Position numbers and translations under genes: made by a program. 64,000 bases of DNA, from contig JAIMBD010000007.1 of NCBI GenBank assembly GCA_023511625.1, forward strand, positions 52,210 through 116,209, written 5' to 3'. The DNA comes from Bacillota bacterium. GTDB taxonomy: Bacteria; Bacillota; Sulfobacillia; Sulfobacillales; Sulfobacillaceae. Shown one piece after another: positions 50,460 to 59,366 of this stretch (positions are counted from its first letter, which is position 1; every line of letters starts with the position of its first letter). Under the pieces are notes generated by a model. It searched no databases. It was not told where the DNA came from and saw only the letters and a program-made list of their open reading frames with translations.

Positions 50460-50807
50460 ATGATTCCCATCACACCTTACACGCCTATGACCGCCGAGCC
50501 GGCATGGGTGGGGTGGGCCATCGCCCTCCTCTTGGTAACTGCCGCTGCAATCCTCCTCGGCATGGAGATCGAGGCGCGCCGGCAAGAGCGGTGGCAGAAC
50601 ATACGCTACGGACGGACCGCCCACCGGCGCGGCGCGGTGCGCCCCAAGCGGCGGCGGCTCCATTATCGGCGCGAGGGCACGGTGATCTGGTTTCCCCGCC
50701 GCTGGAACCTCTGGGCCCACTTGCGATGGCGGCCGGTGAGCCTCCACTGGGGGCGGCGCGCTCGTGAGCGCGTCACCGCCTTCAATCCCCATCGAGAAGT
50801 GCGCTGA
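50460..50807 (+). CDS. Small single-span membrane protein with a basic tail
   Basis: The 115-residue protein has a short N-terminus with Pro and Thr, one transmembrane helix (WVGWAIALLLVTAAAILLGM), then a strongly basic cytoplasmic tail rich in Arg and Trp. ATG 50460 follows GGGGGAAGGAGAG. No family recognised. The frame starting at 50343 adds a non-conserved leader and was not used. Confidence 0.5.
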   Translation: MIPITPYTPMTAEPAWVGWAIALLLVTAAAILLGMEIEARRQERWQNIRYGRTAHRRGAVRPKRRRLHYRREGTVIWFPRRWNLWAHLRWRPVSLHWGRRARERVTAFNPHREVR

Positions 50808-52002
50808 GGGTCCAAACACGGACGACCAAGTCGAGGGCAGGCGAGCGGGGCGGTGACACGCCAAGGAGGAGATCCGTGGGCGTGCCCGCTGCCGCCCGCG
50901 CTGCTTCTCGGCGCGCTTGCGCTGCGGGACGATCGGGAAGAGCTGGCCCAGGATGACCCCTTGCGGGCCATCCTCGCCGATCCTGCTAAGCGGTGCCCGC
51001 GCTTTGAAGCCGGAGGCGTTGTTGCCACAGGGCTTTCGAAGCTCGACGCCTTTTGGCCACCGGTGCCACCACGCCTCGTCCGGTGGTATCTTAAGCCTCC
51101 AAAGGTCGTCGGCGACTATAGGGGAAAGGAAGACGCTCTTAGGCGCTCGCTGCGCGCGGACTTCACATCCTTGGGTTTTGGCATCGCTCTGTCCGTGATC
51201 CCGAGGGCGTCCTAAAACCGGCCCCCCGAAACCGGTCGCTATGGCGTGGCGAAAGACCCTGCAGTCCCCCGAGCTGACTGATGTCCCCTGCGACTTTGGT
51301 GTCCTGCGGCCCCCTCCTCCGGCAGGCGCCGCTTTCGGTGGCCCTGCCGTTGCGTAGGGTCGTGACCCGGGTGCTTCGCCCCTGCAGGCTGGCAGCCGCC
51401 CAACTGGTGACGGAAGGGAATGCCGAGGGCCACTGGCGGCGGGGGGTTTGGCACCGGATGCCGCGCGCGCCGGGGCCGAAGCTCGGGGGCCTCTTGGAGG
51501 GGCAACCGAACCAGATGGCTGGCTCCGAACGGCATCCCGCGTGGCTTGGGTTTGGGCGCCGACACCAAACCCCCTCCCTGCCCGCTTCCCATAGTGCTCC
51601 AGGCGAAGGGAGCCTACCGTCACCCCGAGGCCGGGCTCAGGCGCCCTTCCTGCCGCCCAGGGCGAAAGCGGGGACCGCCTTCGGCGTCGGAGCGGTTCCC
51701 TTCGGCGTTCGCGCACCCCCGCCAGGGCTCAGGTGAAGAGGAAGACCGGTTCAGGGAGCTTTTCGGGCCGGGGTGCATGCCGAAACTTGGCATGCACCAT
51801 CGGACCGTCGGCTGACCGGTTTAGGCGACTTCGTCTAGGCCGAAGGACCCCTGCCGTCGGCACCGTCGGATCAGGGGGGACGCGCCGATTGGGCGTTGGT
51901 GGCGATTTTGGCGGAGCTTAGGATGAAGGTGAAGCAAGAGGGATGCGGCCCCTGGCCCCTCAGAGAAGTGGAGGGGCCGAGACCGGAAGGAAGGTGGGCG
52001 CC
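50808..52002. other. Long stretch without a supportable gene
   Basis: About 1.2 kb of GC-rich sequence. Frames at 50853-51215 (plus) and a 469-codon frame on the minus strand (50307-51716) are open, but both lack ribosome sites and protein-like composition. The region may contain degraded mobile DNA. Confidence 0.4.
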
Positions 52003-52182
52003 ATGTCCCTGCAGGAGCTGGTCATTCACCACGGACAGGTCATGTGCCCCCGGCGGGGCCAGGCGGTCGACCTCGAGCAATGTCTCGTCTGTCCTTACTT
52101 CCAAGGCGTTCGGGCGCTGAAAGGTCGGCCTCCCGTGCTGGAGTGTAACCGCACCGGTCCGGTCCTGGGACTGTGGTTGTAG
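52003..52182 (+). CDS. Small Cys-containing protein, unknown
   Basis: The 59-residue protein has MCPRRGQAVDLEQCLVCPYF and LECNR, four Cys arranged C-x(13)-C-x2-C...C, suggesting a metal site. GGAAGGAAGGTGG precedes ATG 52003. It lies 55 bases before a small membrane protein gene. No family recognised. Confidence 0.5.
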   Translation: MSLQELVIHHGQVMCPRRGQAVDLEQCLVCPYFQGVRALKGRPPVLECNRTGPVLGLWL

Positions 52183-52237
52183 GCAGACCGCGTGTTCGGG
52201 CATTGGGCGACTGAAGGCAAAAAAGGGGGCGAGGACC

Positions 52238-52441
52238 ATGTTCTTCGGATGGGGTTTGCCGGGCTTGACGCCTGAAGAGATTATGGCCATGTTCAGCCTG
52301 AACTCGACGGGCAGTGTGGTGACGTTCGCCATCGCCGTGGCCGTGCTGGTCGGCATCGCCGGATTTGTGGCGGGTTTGGTCTTGGGCGCGCCGACCACCA
52401 CCAAGGCGCCGCACCAAGAGCGCCATCACCACGCCGCCTGA
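52238..52441 (+). CDS. Small single-span membrane protein, paralogue A
   Basis: The 67-residue protein has GLTPEEIMAMFSLN, one membrane helix with a glycine zipper ending GIAGFVAGLVLG, and a C-terminal His cluster (HQERHHHAA). It is clearly related to the protein at 58183-58383 (GLSPQAMLSMYNLH, GIVGFAVGLILG, HRTSHPHAA). The shared pattern suggests a conserved short family, maybe a subunit that binds metal or haem through the His tail. GGGGGCGAGG precedes the ATG. A strong terminator follows. Confidence 0.65.
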   Translation: MFFGWGLPGLTPEEIMAMFSLNSTGSVVTFAIAVAVLVGIAGFVAGLVLGAPTTTKAPHQERHHHAA

Positions 52442-52451
52442 ACGCGACGGC

Positions 52452-52490
52452 AAACGCCCCGGTCGCCGGCCCCTGGTGACCGGGGCGTTT
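52452..52490 (+). terminator. Strong terminator after small membrane protein
   Basis: AAACGCCCCGGTC (52452-52464) pairs perfectly over 13 bases with GACCGGGGCGTTT (52478-52490). Confidence 0.8.
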
Positions 52491-52783
52491 CGTGTTCCCC
52501 AGGCGCTTGGGGTCGAAAGGCGCATGGGGCTTGGAACCAATGGACCCCGGGCAGGGAACGAAGGGGCCGTGCGCAGTGAGCCAGATGGCGCCATCCAACC
52601 CGGTCGAAACGCGGTAGGAAAACGCTGGAAGGTGCGCTACGGTAAGGGGGAGTGACAAAGACAGGCTCCCGGATCTCCACAGGGGAGACCGAAGCGGTGT
52701 CCAGTCGGATTGGTCACGGGCAGGGAATCTCTTATGGGAATGCAAAATTCCGACCGTTGAGTCGAGAAAGGAAGGCGAGGGCC

Positions 52784-54016
52784 ATGGCTGCACCGTTGCC
52801 GCTGATCGGATGGGGGCTTGCGGCGGGAGAAGGACGGCGCCTGTTTCCTTTGACGCAGATCGAAGGCGGAGGATTTCGCTCGAAGGCCATGGTCTCGTTT
52901 CTGGGCCGGCCGATTCTGGCATGGCAACTCGAGGCGTTTGCCGCCGGCGGGCTTGCTCGGTGCTACCTCGTGACGCGGGGAGAATTCAACCGCGAACCGG
53001 TCCGGGCGTGGTTTGGCCACCACTTCGCGGCTGTGGACTTGGCCTACTCCGAGGCAATCTGGGACCGATGCGATACCGGCAGCGCCGACGCCACCTTGCG
53101 CCATGCGGCACGGCTGGGGGTAACGCAACCGATTTTGGTCTTCCCCACCGACTCGCTGTTTGCGGTGGACCTGCGGGCGCTGTGGCGCTTTCATCGCCTC
53201 CACCGGGCCGATTTCACCCTTGCCACCATGCCACTTCCAGCGGATCGCATCGACGGCCGGTACGGCACGGTGTTGGCCGACGCTCGCGGTCGGGTGACCG
53301 GTTTTTGGGAGAAACCGACGGCTGCGGAGCTTGTGGGATGGGGCAGCCCGCCGGGACCGAAGGGGTGGCCCATCAACATCGGGCTTTACGTCATCAGCCC
53401 GAACCTCCTCCGGCAACTGGACCGCCACCCGGAGGTGCGGGCGATGCGGCGGCGCCGGCTGGATTTTGGCCTTGACCTTTTGCCGTGGCTCGTGGCGCGG
53501 GGGTTTCGCGTCTACGCCTTTTCCGGCGCGCGGGCCGGCGACCTGGGCAACCGCGAGGCGTTTCTCGAAACCATGGGCGAGGTGTTGGCAGGCCGCTTCC
53601 CCCTAACGCCACCGACTCCCCCTCACGGTTGGGCCCACATTGCCCCCCGCATCCACCCCACGGCGTCTGTCCGGGGGAGCTGGGTGGCGCCCGATGTGGT
53701 GATCGGCCCCGGGGCGCGCGTGGAAGGGAGCTATCTCGGCGAAGGGGTGGTGGTGGGCAGCGAAGCCGTCGTAGAAGGGGCGCACATCGCGGCCGACAGT
53801 TTCATCGGGGCGGCGGCTGAGGTTCGCTCGAGCATTGTCGGCACCGCCGTCCGCATCCATTCCCGCCGCCCCCATCCCACCGTCGTCGAGCGGGGTAGCG
53901 CACTCGGAGACGGGGCCGAAGTGTTGGCTGGAGCCCGGCTGGTCGGTGCCGTGTTGGCGCCGGGAGCCGTGGCGAGTCCCGAGCCGCCGGTCCAGGAGGT
54001 GTCGGCCAGCGCATGA
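52784..54016 (+). CDS. Sugar-1-phosphate nucleotidyltransferase with left-handed beta-helix
   Basis: The 410-residue protein has an N-terminal nucleotidyltransferase fold. Its motif is LAAGEGRRLFPLT, a variant of LxGGxGTRLxPLT, and FRSKAMVSFLGRPILAW supplies the catalytic Lys region. Also present are VFPTDSLFAVD and FWEKPT. The C-terminal third is a hexapeptide-repeat beta-helix (VAPDVVIGPGARVEGSYLGE type). This is the layout of GlgC or mannose-1-phosphate guanylyltransferases. It overlaps the next gene by 4 bases and so likely feeds it activated glucose or a related sugar. Confidence 0.82.
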   Translation: MAAPLPLIGWGLAAGEGRRLFPLTQIEGGGFRSKAMVSFLGRPILAWQLEAFAAGGLARCYLVTRGEFNREPVRAWFGHHFAAVDLAYSEAIWDRCDTGSADATLRHAARLGVTQPILVFPTDSLFAVDLRALWRFHRLHRADFTLATMPLPADRIDGRYGTVLADARGRVTGFWEKPTAAELVGWGSPPGPKGWPINIGLYVISPNLLRQLDRHPEVRAMRRRRLDFGLDLLPWLVARGFRVYAFSGARAGDLGNREAFLETMGEVLAGRFPLTPPTPPHGWAHIAPRIHPTASVRGSWVAPDVVIGPGARVEGSYLGEGVVVGSEAVVEGAHIAADSFIGAAAEVRSSIVGTAVRIHSRRPHPTVVERGSALGDGAEVLAGARLVGAVLAPGAVASPEPPVQEVSASA

Positions 54017-55287
54017 GTGACACCGCAATGCAGTGGCCTGACGCCGACGGCGTCGAGGTGGTGATGGTGGCCATGGAAGGGCCCGACCCGTGGAGTCAGG
54101 TGGGCGGACTCGGGACCCGAGTGACCGGTTTGACCCAAGCTTTGGCTGCCCGGGGGGTCTTGACCCACCTGGTGTTTTGGGGCGACCCGCAGGCGCCTGC
54201 CGAAGAGCAGCGAGGCCCACTCGAACTGGTGCGCTGGAATCCGGCATTAAATCGCCGCTGGCCGGAGGGGGTCTACGCCGGAGAGGCAGAGCGGGTGGCC
54301 GATTGGGAGCGTCACTTGCCCGAATTTCTGATCGAACGGTGGATTGCGCCGGCGGTGGCCATGGGGCGCGAAGTGGTGGTGCTGGCCGAAGAGTGGCAGA
54401 CGGCCAACCTGTTGATCGCCCTCAGCGACCGCTTGCACGCCCTTGGCCTTCGCCCCCAGGTCACGCTGGTGTGGAACGCCAACAACCTCTACGGCTTTGA
54501 CCGCCTCGACTGGCGGCGTCTTCAGTTTGTCGCTCACCTGACTACCGTCAGCCGATTCATGAAGCAGAAGGTGGCCGAGTGGGGCGGCCAGGCGGTGGTC
54601 ATCCCCAACGGGATCGCGGCGTCCGCTTGGACGGCGCCGCCGGCGGCCTTGGTCGCGGCCCTCAAGGCCGCCCGCGGGGAGGACCTGCTCCTGGCCAAAG
54701 TGGCCCGCTACGATCCCGACAAGCGCTGGCCGATGGCCTTGGAGGCGTTACAGCGGCTACGGCGGCACCGACACCGGGCCCGGATCCTGGTCCGAGGCCA
54801 TCGCGCCCCCTACCGGGAGGTGGTCCGGGCGGCGGCCAAGGCCTTGGGCCTCGAATGGGAGACCATCGAGTGGGCGTCCGGGGAATTGGCCGGCGCGCTG
54901 GCGGCGACTACGGCAGCGGTGGTGGAACTCGGGCAACGCTTGGCCGACGACGAGTTAAAGGCGCTGTATGGGGTGGCCGATGCAGTGTTGGCCCAGTCTG
55001 GCATGGAGCCGTTTGGCCTGGTGGGATTGGAGGTCATGGCCCAAGGAGGCGTGGCCGTCACTGGGGGTACCGGCGAGGACTACGCCGTGCCCTACGTCAA
55101 CGCCTTGGTGGTGGATACCGACCAGGCTGAGGAACTGGAAGGCCATCTTGAGGCCTTGGCCTGCGACCCCGAGTTGGGTCGCCGCCTGCGGGCCAACGGC
55201 CCCCCCACAGCCCGCAGCTACGCCTGGGACACGGTGATCGACGGGTTTTGGCGCCGGCTGCGCCAGTTTCGCCGGGCGCCGAAATGA
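54013..55287 (+). CDS. Glycogen/starch-synthase-like glycosyltransferase
   Basis: The 424-residue GT-B enzyme starts with PDPWSQVGGLGTRVTGLTQA, matching the KxGGL donor-binding region of glycogen synthases except that Gln replaces the usual Lys. It continues with LTTVSRFMKQKV and NGIAASAW. MEPFGLVGLEVMAQGGVAV is the E-x7-E motif of retaining transferases. Translationally coupled to the nucleotidyltransferase. With GH15 upstream this suggests an alpha-glucan or glycosyl-solute cycle, but the product is not certain. Confidence 0.8.
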   Translation: MSDTAMQWPDADGVEVVMVAMEGPDPWSQVGGLGTRVTGLTQALAARGVLTHLVFWGDPQAPAEEQRGPLELVRWNPALNRRWPEGVYAGEAERVADWERHLPEFLIERWIAPAVAMGREVVVLAEEWQTANLLIALSDRLHALGLRPQVTLVWNANNLYGFDRLDWRRLQFVAHLTTVSRFMKQKVAEWGGQAVVIPNGIAASAWTAPPAALVAALKAARGEDLLLAKVARYDPDKRWPMALEALQRLRRHRHRARILVRGHRAPYREVVRAAAKALGLEWETIEWASGELAGALAATTAAVVELGQRLADDELKALYGVADAVLAQSGMEPFGLVGLEVMAQGGVAVTGGTGEDYAVPYVNALVVDTDQAEELEGHLEALACDPELGRRLRANGPPTARSYAWDTVIDGFWRRLRQFRRAPK

Positions 55288-55314
55288 ATGACTGCCGAGG
55301 GAGGACTGGTAACC

Positions 55315-56085
55315 ATGGTGGCAGCGCCACAAAGGCCGTCGGGCAATCCCCGCCTGGCCGTCGGCCGAGAGCGCGACCTCGTGGTCCGGGCGCAGCAGGG
55401 GGACCGTGCGGCTTGGGAGGAATTGGTGGAGAAAAATCTCCCCTTGGTGGCGTGGGTGGCGCGGGGGTACCGGCACGGGGCGCTCTCGTGGCCGGATCTG
55501 GTGCAAGAGGGAAGCCTCGGGCTCTTGGAGGCCATCCGCCGGTTTGACCCCGATCGGTCCAACCACCTGAGCACCTATGCGGTCTGGTGGATCCGGCAGG
55601 CCGTCAACGAGGAAGCCCGACGCCAGCGCCGGGTCCAGGCTGTGTGGGGGATCGGGCGGACTGGCGGCGAGGAGGGGGCGGCTGGCGAACCGATCCCCGA
55701 AGGGTATCCGAACGGCACAGGCGAGCCGCCGGACCTCGATCCCTACGAGGCCTTCGACGCCGCCTTCGAACGGGCCATCTTGCGCCGGGCGCTAAGCCGC
55801 CTCGAGCCGGTGGAACGCTATGTGTTGGCGCGCCGCTTCGGTTTGGGAGAGGGGGGAGCGCGCGCTACCTACGGCGAGATCGGGGCCGTCTTGCGGCGCA
55901 GTCCGGAACAAGTGCGGCGGGTGTGCCGGCGCGCTCTAGAAAAATTGCGGCGCATGCCCGAGGTGCAGCACCTTCGGGCCGGCCCGGAGGACGGCGCGAT
56001 GCGACGAACGATCGCCTCCATGGTCCAACCGGCCGGGGAGGCGGTGGACGAAGGGATGCCGCGAAATCCCCGGTTTGGCCCCTGA
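55315..56085 (+). CDS. Sigma-70 family RNA polymerase sigma factor (divergent)
   Basis: The 256-residue protein has region 2 (ELVEKNLPLVAWVARGY, LSWPDLVQEGSLGLLEAIRR, FDPDRSNHLSTYAVWWIRQA) and region 4 (LSRLEPVERYVLARRFGLGE, then a helix-turn-helix around YGEIGAVLRRSPEQVRRVCR). An acidic linker replaces region 3, and there is no region 1.1. It is larger than ECF factors and closest in build to group 3 or a reduced group 2 sigma. A Pro-rich C-terminal tail follows. It directly follows the glucan genes and may control a stress regulon. Confidence 0.87.
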   Translation: MVAAPQRPSGNPRLAVGRERDLVVRAQQGDRAAWEELVEKNLPLVAWVARGYRHGALSWPDLVQEGSLGLLEAIRRFDPDRSNHLSTYAVWWIRQAVNEEARRQRRVQAVWGIGRTGGEEGAAGEPIPEGYPNGTGEPPDLDPYEAFDAAFERAILRRALSRLEPVERYVLARRFGLGEGGARATYGEIGAVLRRSPEQVRRVCRRALEKLRRMPEVQHLRAGPEDGAMRRTIASMVQPAGEAVDEGMPRNPRFGP

Positions 56086-56237
56086 CGGCGTGGGGGCCGG
56101 AGGGCACAATCGAAGCGAAGACAGTTCACGGGGCTCCAAAATGGGGCGCCCTCAGGAGGTCCAGGCTCTTTTCCGGGAGGCGCCGCCACAGCCCAACGCC
56201 TCTCGGGAGGCTGGCACCAAGGAAGGGGGACGGTATC

Positions 56238-56828
56238 ATGTTTATCGATTTCGTTGGGGTGATGTTGGTCAACCTGGCTGCCGGCTTGGCCATCTTGGCG
56301 CACTACCTGTACAAGAACCCCGCGCCTGGAGAGCGGCGCAGTTGGGCGGCTGGATTTTTCGCGGTGGGCATCCTCGGATTTGCCACCTCGTTGGGCATGG
56401 TCTTCATGTGGCCGCTGCCGGGCGGGTACAACGTGGCCTTCGGCGAACCGGGCCTGTTCCTGAGCACCGCGTTCTTGGGGGCCGCAGTCACCCTCACCTT
56501 TGAGTGGGAGCCCCTGATCCCTGCGCTTTACGGCATGTTCGGCGCCATCATGGCCATCGTGGTGGGATTGCGGCTTCTGGCGCTGCACCTGACGCAAAGC
56601 CCCACCGTGGCCGCTATCGGCTACCTTACGGCGGGAATTGGCGGCATTCTCACGGCAGGGGCCATCAACTGGCGGCAGGTCCGCTGGTTGGCCGTGTTGA
56701 CGGCCGTCATCCTCGGCATCTCGGCTGTGGTCTGGGCCATTACCGGTTACATGGCGGTGTGGAGCCACATCCTCGACTTCAGCAAGTGGGTGCCGCCTAC
56801 CATGATGACGCCGCACCCCACCAAGTAG
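56238..56828 (+). CDS. DUF981 family integral membrane protein
   Basis: The 196-residue protein has about six transmembrane helices. The segment WAAGFFAVGILGFATSLGMV, then FMWPLPGGYNVAFGEPGLF, and the later YGMFGAIMAIVVGLRL are typical of DUF981, a family seen in acidophilic and thermophilic archaea and Bacillota. Function unknown. GGAAGGGGGA precedes ATG 56238, and an excellent terminator follows. Confidence 0.75.
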   Translation: MFIDFVGVMLVNLAAGLAILAHYLYKNPAPGERRSWAAGFFAVGILGFATSLGMVFMWPLPGGYNVAFGEPGLFLSTAFLGAAVTLTFEWEPLIPALYGMFGAIMAIVVGLRLLALHLTQSPTVAAIGYLTAGIGGILTAGAINWRQVRWLAVLTAVILGISAVVWAITGYMAVWSHILDFSKWVPPTMMTPHPTK

Positions 56829-56845
56829 CGGCGTGCAGCGAGGCG

Positions 56846-56875
56846 CCGGGGGACCGCTGGCGGTCCCCCGGTTTT
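56846..56875 (+). terminator. Rho-independent terminator after DUF981 gene
   Basis: CCGGGGGACC (56846-56855) pairs with GGTCCCCCGG (56862-56871), followed by TTTT. Confidence 0.85.
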
Positions 56876-57403
56876 GCTATGAGCGCCACCGGTGCTGGCC
56901 ATCGCAACCGCCTTCAGAGCCGCCGTCCGGTGGCCGCCGAGCGAGTCACGAGAGGTAGACCCCAAAGGGCCCCCGCGCCCCCGGGGAGATCTGGCTCCAC
57001 GCTGGGGGTCATCGGGCTCCCACGGTGGGTTTTTCATGGCCTGCTGGATCGGATTCGAGAAGACGGCGCCGTCCCGGAACTTGACGTCCCTCAACCACTC
57101 AAGCCGGTCATGCCGCCGACCGTCCGTGGGCCCCTCGGGCCAACCCGCGGGCTCGACTTCGGCAGCGTGAAGACCTTGCGACGGCGGCGTGCGGAGGCCT
57201 CTTCGGCCGGCCCTCCCGGTCCTGACCCCGGCCGTGGTATTTCGGGGAACGGCCCGGTTTCGGCAAATGTTTTTCGATGAAACAATCGTGATAACATTCA
57301 GAGGGAATCGGTCTACCCTTGCCCACCTTCCTTGCCATCCCTCTTTGCCATTCTTGCTACGCTTGGGGATGGGCAACGGTGATGCGGAAAGGAGCGTCGA
57401 ACA
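56876..57403. other. Non-coding stretch between terminator and peroxiredoxin-like gene
   Basis: No gene supported in 528 bases. On the minus strand a 30-residue piece (EWLRDVKFRDGAVFSNPIQQ) looks protein-like and might be a transposase scrap, but no family can be assigned. The last 100 bases probably carry the promoter of the next gene. Confidence 0.4.
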
Positions 57404-58042
57404 ATGGCCGTCGCTTTGACTCCCGGTAATCGGTTGCCAGATTTCGAACTGCCTGACCACCGCGGTGAACGGCGTCGCCTGAGCACCTTGCAGGGGGAGA
57501 ACCCGCTCATCCTCGTCATCGCCCGGGGCCATTTCTGTCCCAAGGACCAGCAGCAACATCGGCTCTTGGCGGCCTTTTACCCAGAGATCGCCGTGGCCTA
57601 CACCGGAATCGTCACCGTCAGCACCGATCCGCTGCCACAACTCAACGCCCTGCGCCAGAGCACCGGCGCCCAGTGGACCTTTCTTTCTGACGCGGAACGG
57701 GAGATGCAGCGCGCGTTGGACCTGGAAGAGTACACAGACCCGGTTCATCGCCCCATGATCCCTCACACGCTGGTCTTGGCGCCGGGTCTCGAGATCTTTC
57801 GCGTGTACAACGGGTACTGGTATTGGGGGCGGCCTTCGCCCGAGGACCTCCGCCGAGACCTGCGCGCGTTGAGTGAGCAGATCCGGCCCGACTGGGATAT
57901 CCGCACGCCCGAGCTGCGCGCCAACTGGGCGGGCGACCGCCGCCTGCATTACCCCTACCGCCCGCGTTCGCACGCTCCCGGGAGCCTTCAGGAAGGCGTG
58001 GGCAACGGGGGAACCAGTGGACCCCCAGAGCGGTTCGTTTGA
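57404..58042 (+). CDS. AhpC/TSA-type peroxiredoxin-like protein
   Basis: The 212-residue protein has the thioredoxin-like N-terminus LTPGNRLPDFELPDHRG and a Cys at the peroxidatic position (RGHFC45PKDQ). It has FLSDAEREMQRALDL and a C-terminal WYWGRPSPEDLRRDLRAL. A second resolving Cys is absent, so it would be a 1-Cys type. About 45 C-terminal residues are a non-conserved tail. GAAAGGAG precedes the ATG. Peroxide or thiol reduction is likely. Confidence 0.72.
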   Translation: MAVALTPGNRLPDFELPDHRGERRRLSTLQGENPLILVIARGHFCPKDQQQHRLLAAFYPEIAVAYTGIVTVSTDPLPQLNALRQSTGAQWTFLSDAEREMQRALDLEEYTDPVHRPMIPHTLVLAPGLEIFRVYNGYWYWGRPSPEDLRRDLRALSEQIRPDWDIRTPELRANWAGDRRLHYPYRPRSHAPGSLQEGVGNGGTSGPPERFV

Positions 58043-58182
58043 CCAAAAACCTCGACCGGATGGTGCATGCGAAACCATCCAAAAGAGGGTATGGAGGCCG
58101 CGGGTGGAAGGGATAGGCTAAAGGCAGCCGGACGAGGCCCGCCAGAGCGAGCACGCCGGAGCCGTGAGGGGAGGGGATTCAG

Positions 58183-58383
58183 ATGATGGCACCGTTCTTT
58201 GGCTTGTCGCCGCAAGCGATGTTGTCCATGTACAACCTGCACAACGGGTGGGACGTGGCCTTGCTGGTCGTAGCCGGGGCCTTCCTCTTCGGAATCGTCG
58301 GTTTTGCGGTCGGTTTGATCCTCGGCACCAACCAGCCTGCAGAGGAAGTGGGCCACCGCACGAGCCACCCGCACGCCGCGTAA
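58183..58383 (+). CDS. Small single-span membrane protein, paralogue B
   Basis: The 66-residue protein is a paralogue of the one at 52238-52441, sharing GLSP, a Met-Ser/Phe-x-x-Asn motif, the membrane helix ending GIVGFAVGLILG and a C-terminal HPHAA. Ribosome site GAGGGGAGGGG precedes ATG 58183. It lies between the peroxiredoxin-like gene and uspA. Its role is unknown; the paired His-tailed proteins bracket the sigma factor and DUF981 genes. Confidence 0.65.
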   Translation: MMAPFFGLSPQAMLSMYNLHNGWDVALLVVAGAFLFGIVGFAVGLILGTNQPAEEVGHRTSHPHAA

Positions 58384-58395
58384 GGCAGCACCTTT

Positions 58396-58420
58396 CGACG
58401 GACGCACGCACGGTCCGTCG
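58396..58420 (+). terminator. Candidate hairpin terminator
   Basis: CGACGGAC (58396-58403) pairs with GTCCGTCG (58413-58420), 12 bases after the stop codon. There is no U tract, so termination is uncertain. Confidence 0.35.
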
Positions 58421-58561
58421 CACGGTGGCCCAGCTCGTCACCCTGCTTCGGGTTTCTGGGATCCAAGGCCAGGGAGAGCGGGCCCGTCCGGTGAAATGGG
58501 GTGAAAGGTGGAGCGCGGGGGCCGTCTTTCCCCCGGTAGGCACGAGAAAGGGGAATTTGGC

Positions 58562-59014
58562 ATGAAAACGCTGCACGCGGTGTTGGCCTCAGATGGGTCG
58601 CGAGGGGCGCTCAACGCGGCGGAGTGGTTGGCGCAGCACTTCGATCCCGACACGCTGAAGGTCACCGTCGCCACCGTCGAGCACATCGACCTGCCTGCGT
58701 TCATGGAGCCATCGGCTCCGGACGCCTACGAGGCCTTGTTGAAGGAGGCCCAAGATCGGGGTCGGCGACAGGCAGAGCGGGCCCTCGAGGAGACGGTCCA
58801 ACGCCTGGCGGCATTTTCGCCGGCCACGGTGGTATTGAACGGTCCGCCGGTGGAGGCCATCCTTCGCTATGTGGACCAGCATCGCCCTGACTTCGTGGTC
58901 ATGGGCCGACGGGGCCACACCCTCTTGCAGAGCCTGTTGATCGGCAGCGTCTCCCTGGGGGTGCTGCAGCGGGCCAGTGTGCCGGTGTTGGTGGTGGAGC
59001 CGCGCGCGGAGTAG
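58562..59014 (+). CDS. Universal stress protein UspA family
   Basis: The 150-residue protein begins MKTLHAVLASDGSRGALNAA and has the ATP-binding VVMGRRGHTLLQSLLIGSVS (G-x2-G-x9-G-S/T) and the end VPVLVV. This places it in the ATP-binding UspA subgroup. GAAAGGGG precedes ATG 58562. Co-located with a peroxiredoxin-like gene, it suggests a stress cluster. Confidence 0.88.
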   Translation: MKTLHAVLASDGSRGALNAAEWLAQHFDPDTLKVTVATVEHIDLPAFMEPSAPDAYEALLKEAQDRGRRQAERALEETVQRLAAFSPATVVLNGPPVEAILRYVDQHRPDFVVMGRRGHTLLQSLLIGSVSLGVLQRASVPVLVVEPRAE

Positions 59015-59046
59015 ACCGGGGTTAGGGCCGGGAAAGGAGCAAGACC

Positions 59047-59205
59047 ATGAATTCCCACCGCCGTCGTTTCTCGGAGTTTGTCGAGGTTGGAGTGTGCGTA
59101 GATTGTGGGCAGCCCATCGACCTGCGCACGGCCATGGTCACCGCCCAAACCAAGCGCTGTTGGGACTGCTACCAAGCGCAGCAAAAACTGCGCCAGGCGC
59201 TGTGA
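59047..59205 (+). CDS. Small zinc-ribbon protein
   Basis: A 52-residue protein is encoded right after uspA, with GAAAGGAGCAAG before the ATG. It reads VCVDCGQPIDLRTAMVT then RCWDCYQAQQKL, giving two Cys pairs (CxxC...CxxC) of a zinc ribbon like the isolated DksA/TraR-type finger. The small size and ribosome site support a real gene. Function unknown. Confidence 0.65.
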   Translation: MNSHRRRFSEFVEVGVCVDCGQPIDLRTAMVTAQTKRCWDCYQAQQKLRQAL

Positions 59206-59366
59206 CTGCCTTCGCTGCCCATCGCCCGACTGCGAGCGAATCGGTCGGCCCGCCGACACGGCGCGATCGGATTCCCCCAGTCGGGCGATTGCCGTCTTGG
59301 CAGCCGGAACACTAGGATAGAGGGGCAGCGGGAATGGGTGGCGAAAAACCGCAAGGAGGGACGCGC

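Noticed and set aside
50853..51215. 120-codon plus-strand frame
   Set aside because: No recognisable motif, weak start context, and similar open frames on the other strand; insufficient support.
50307..51716. 469-codon minus-strand frame
   Set aside because: No ribosome site, low-complexity Pro/Arg/Ala composition, no motif, and overlap with a better plus-strand gene.
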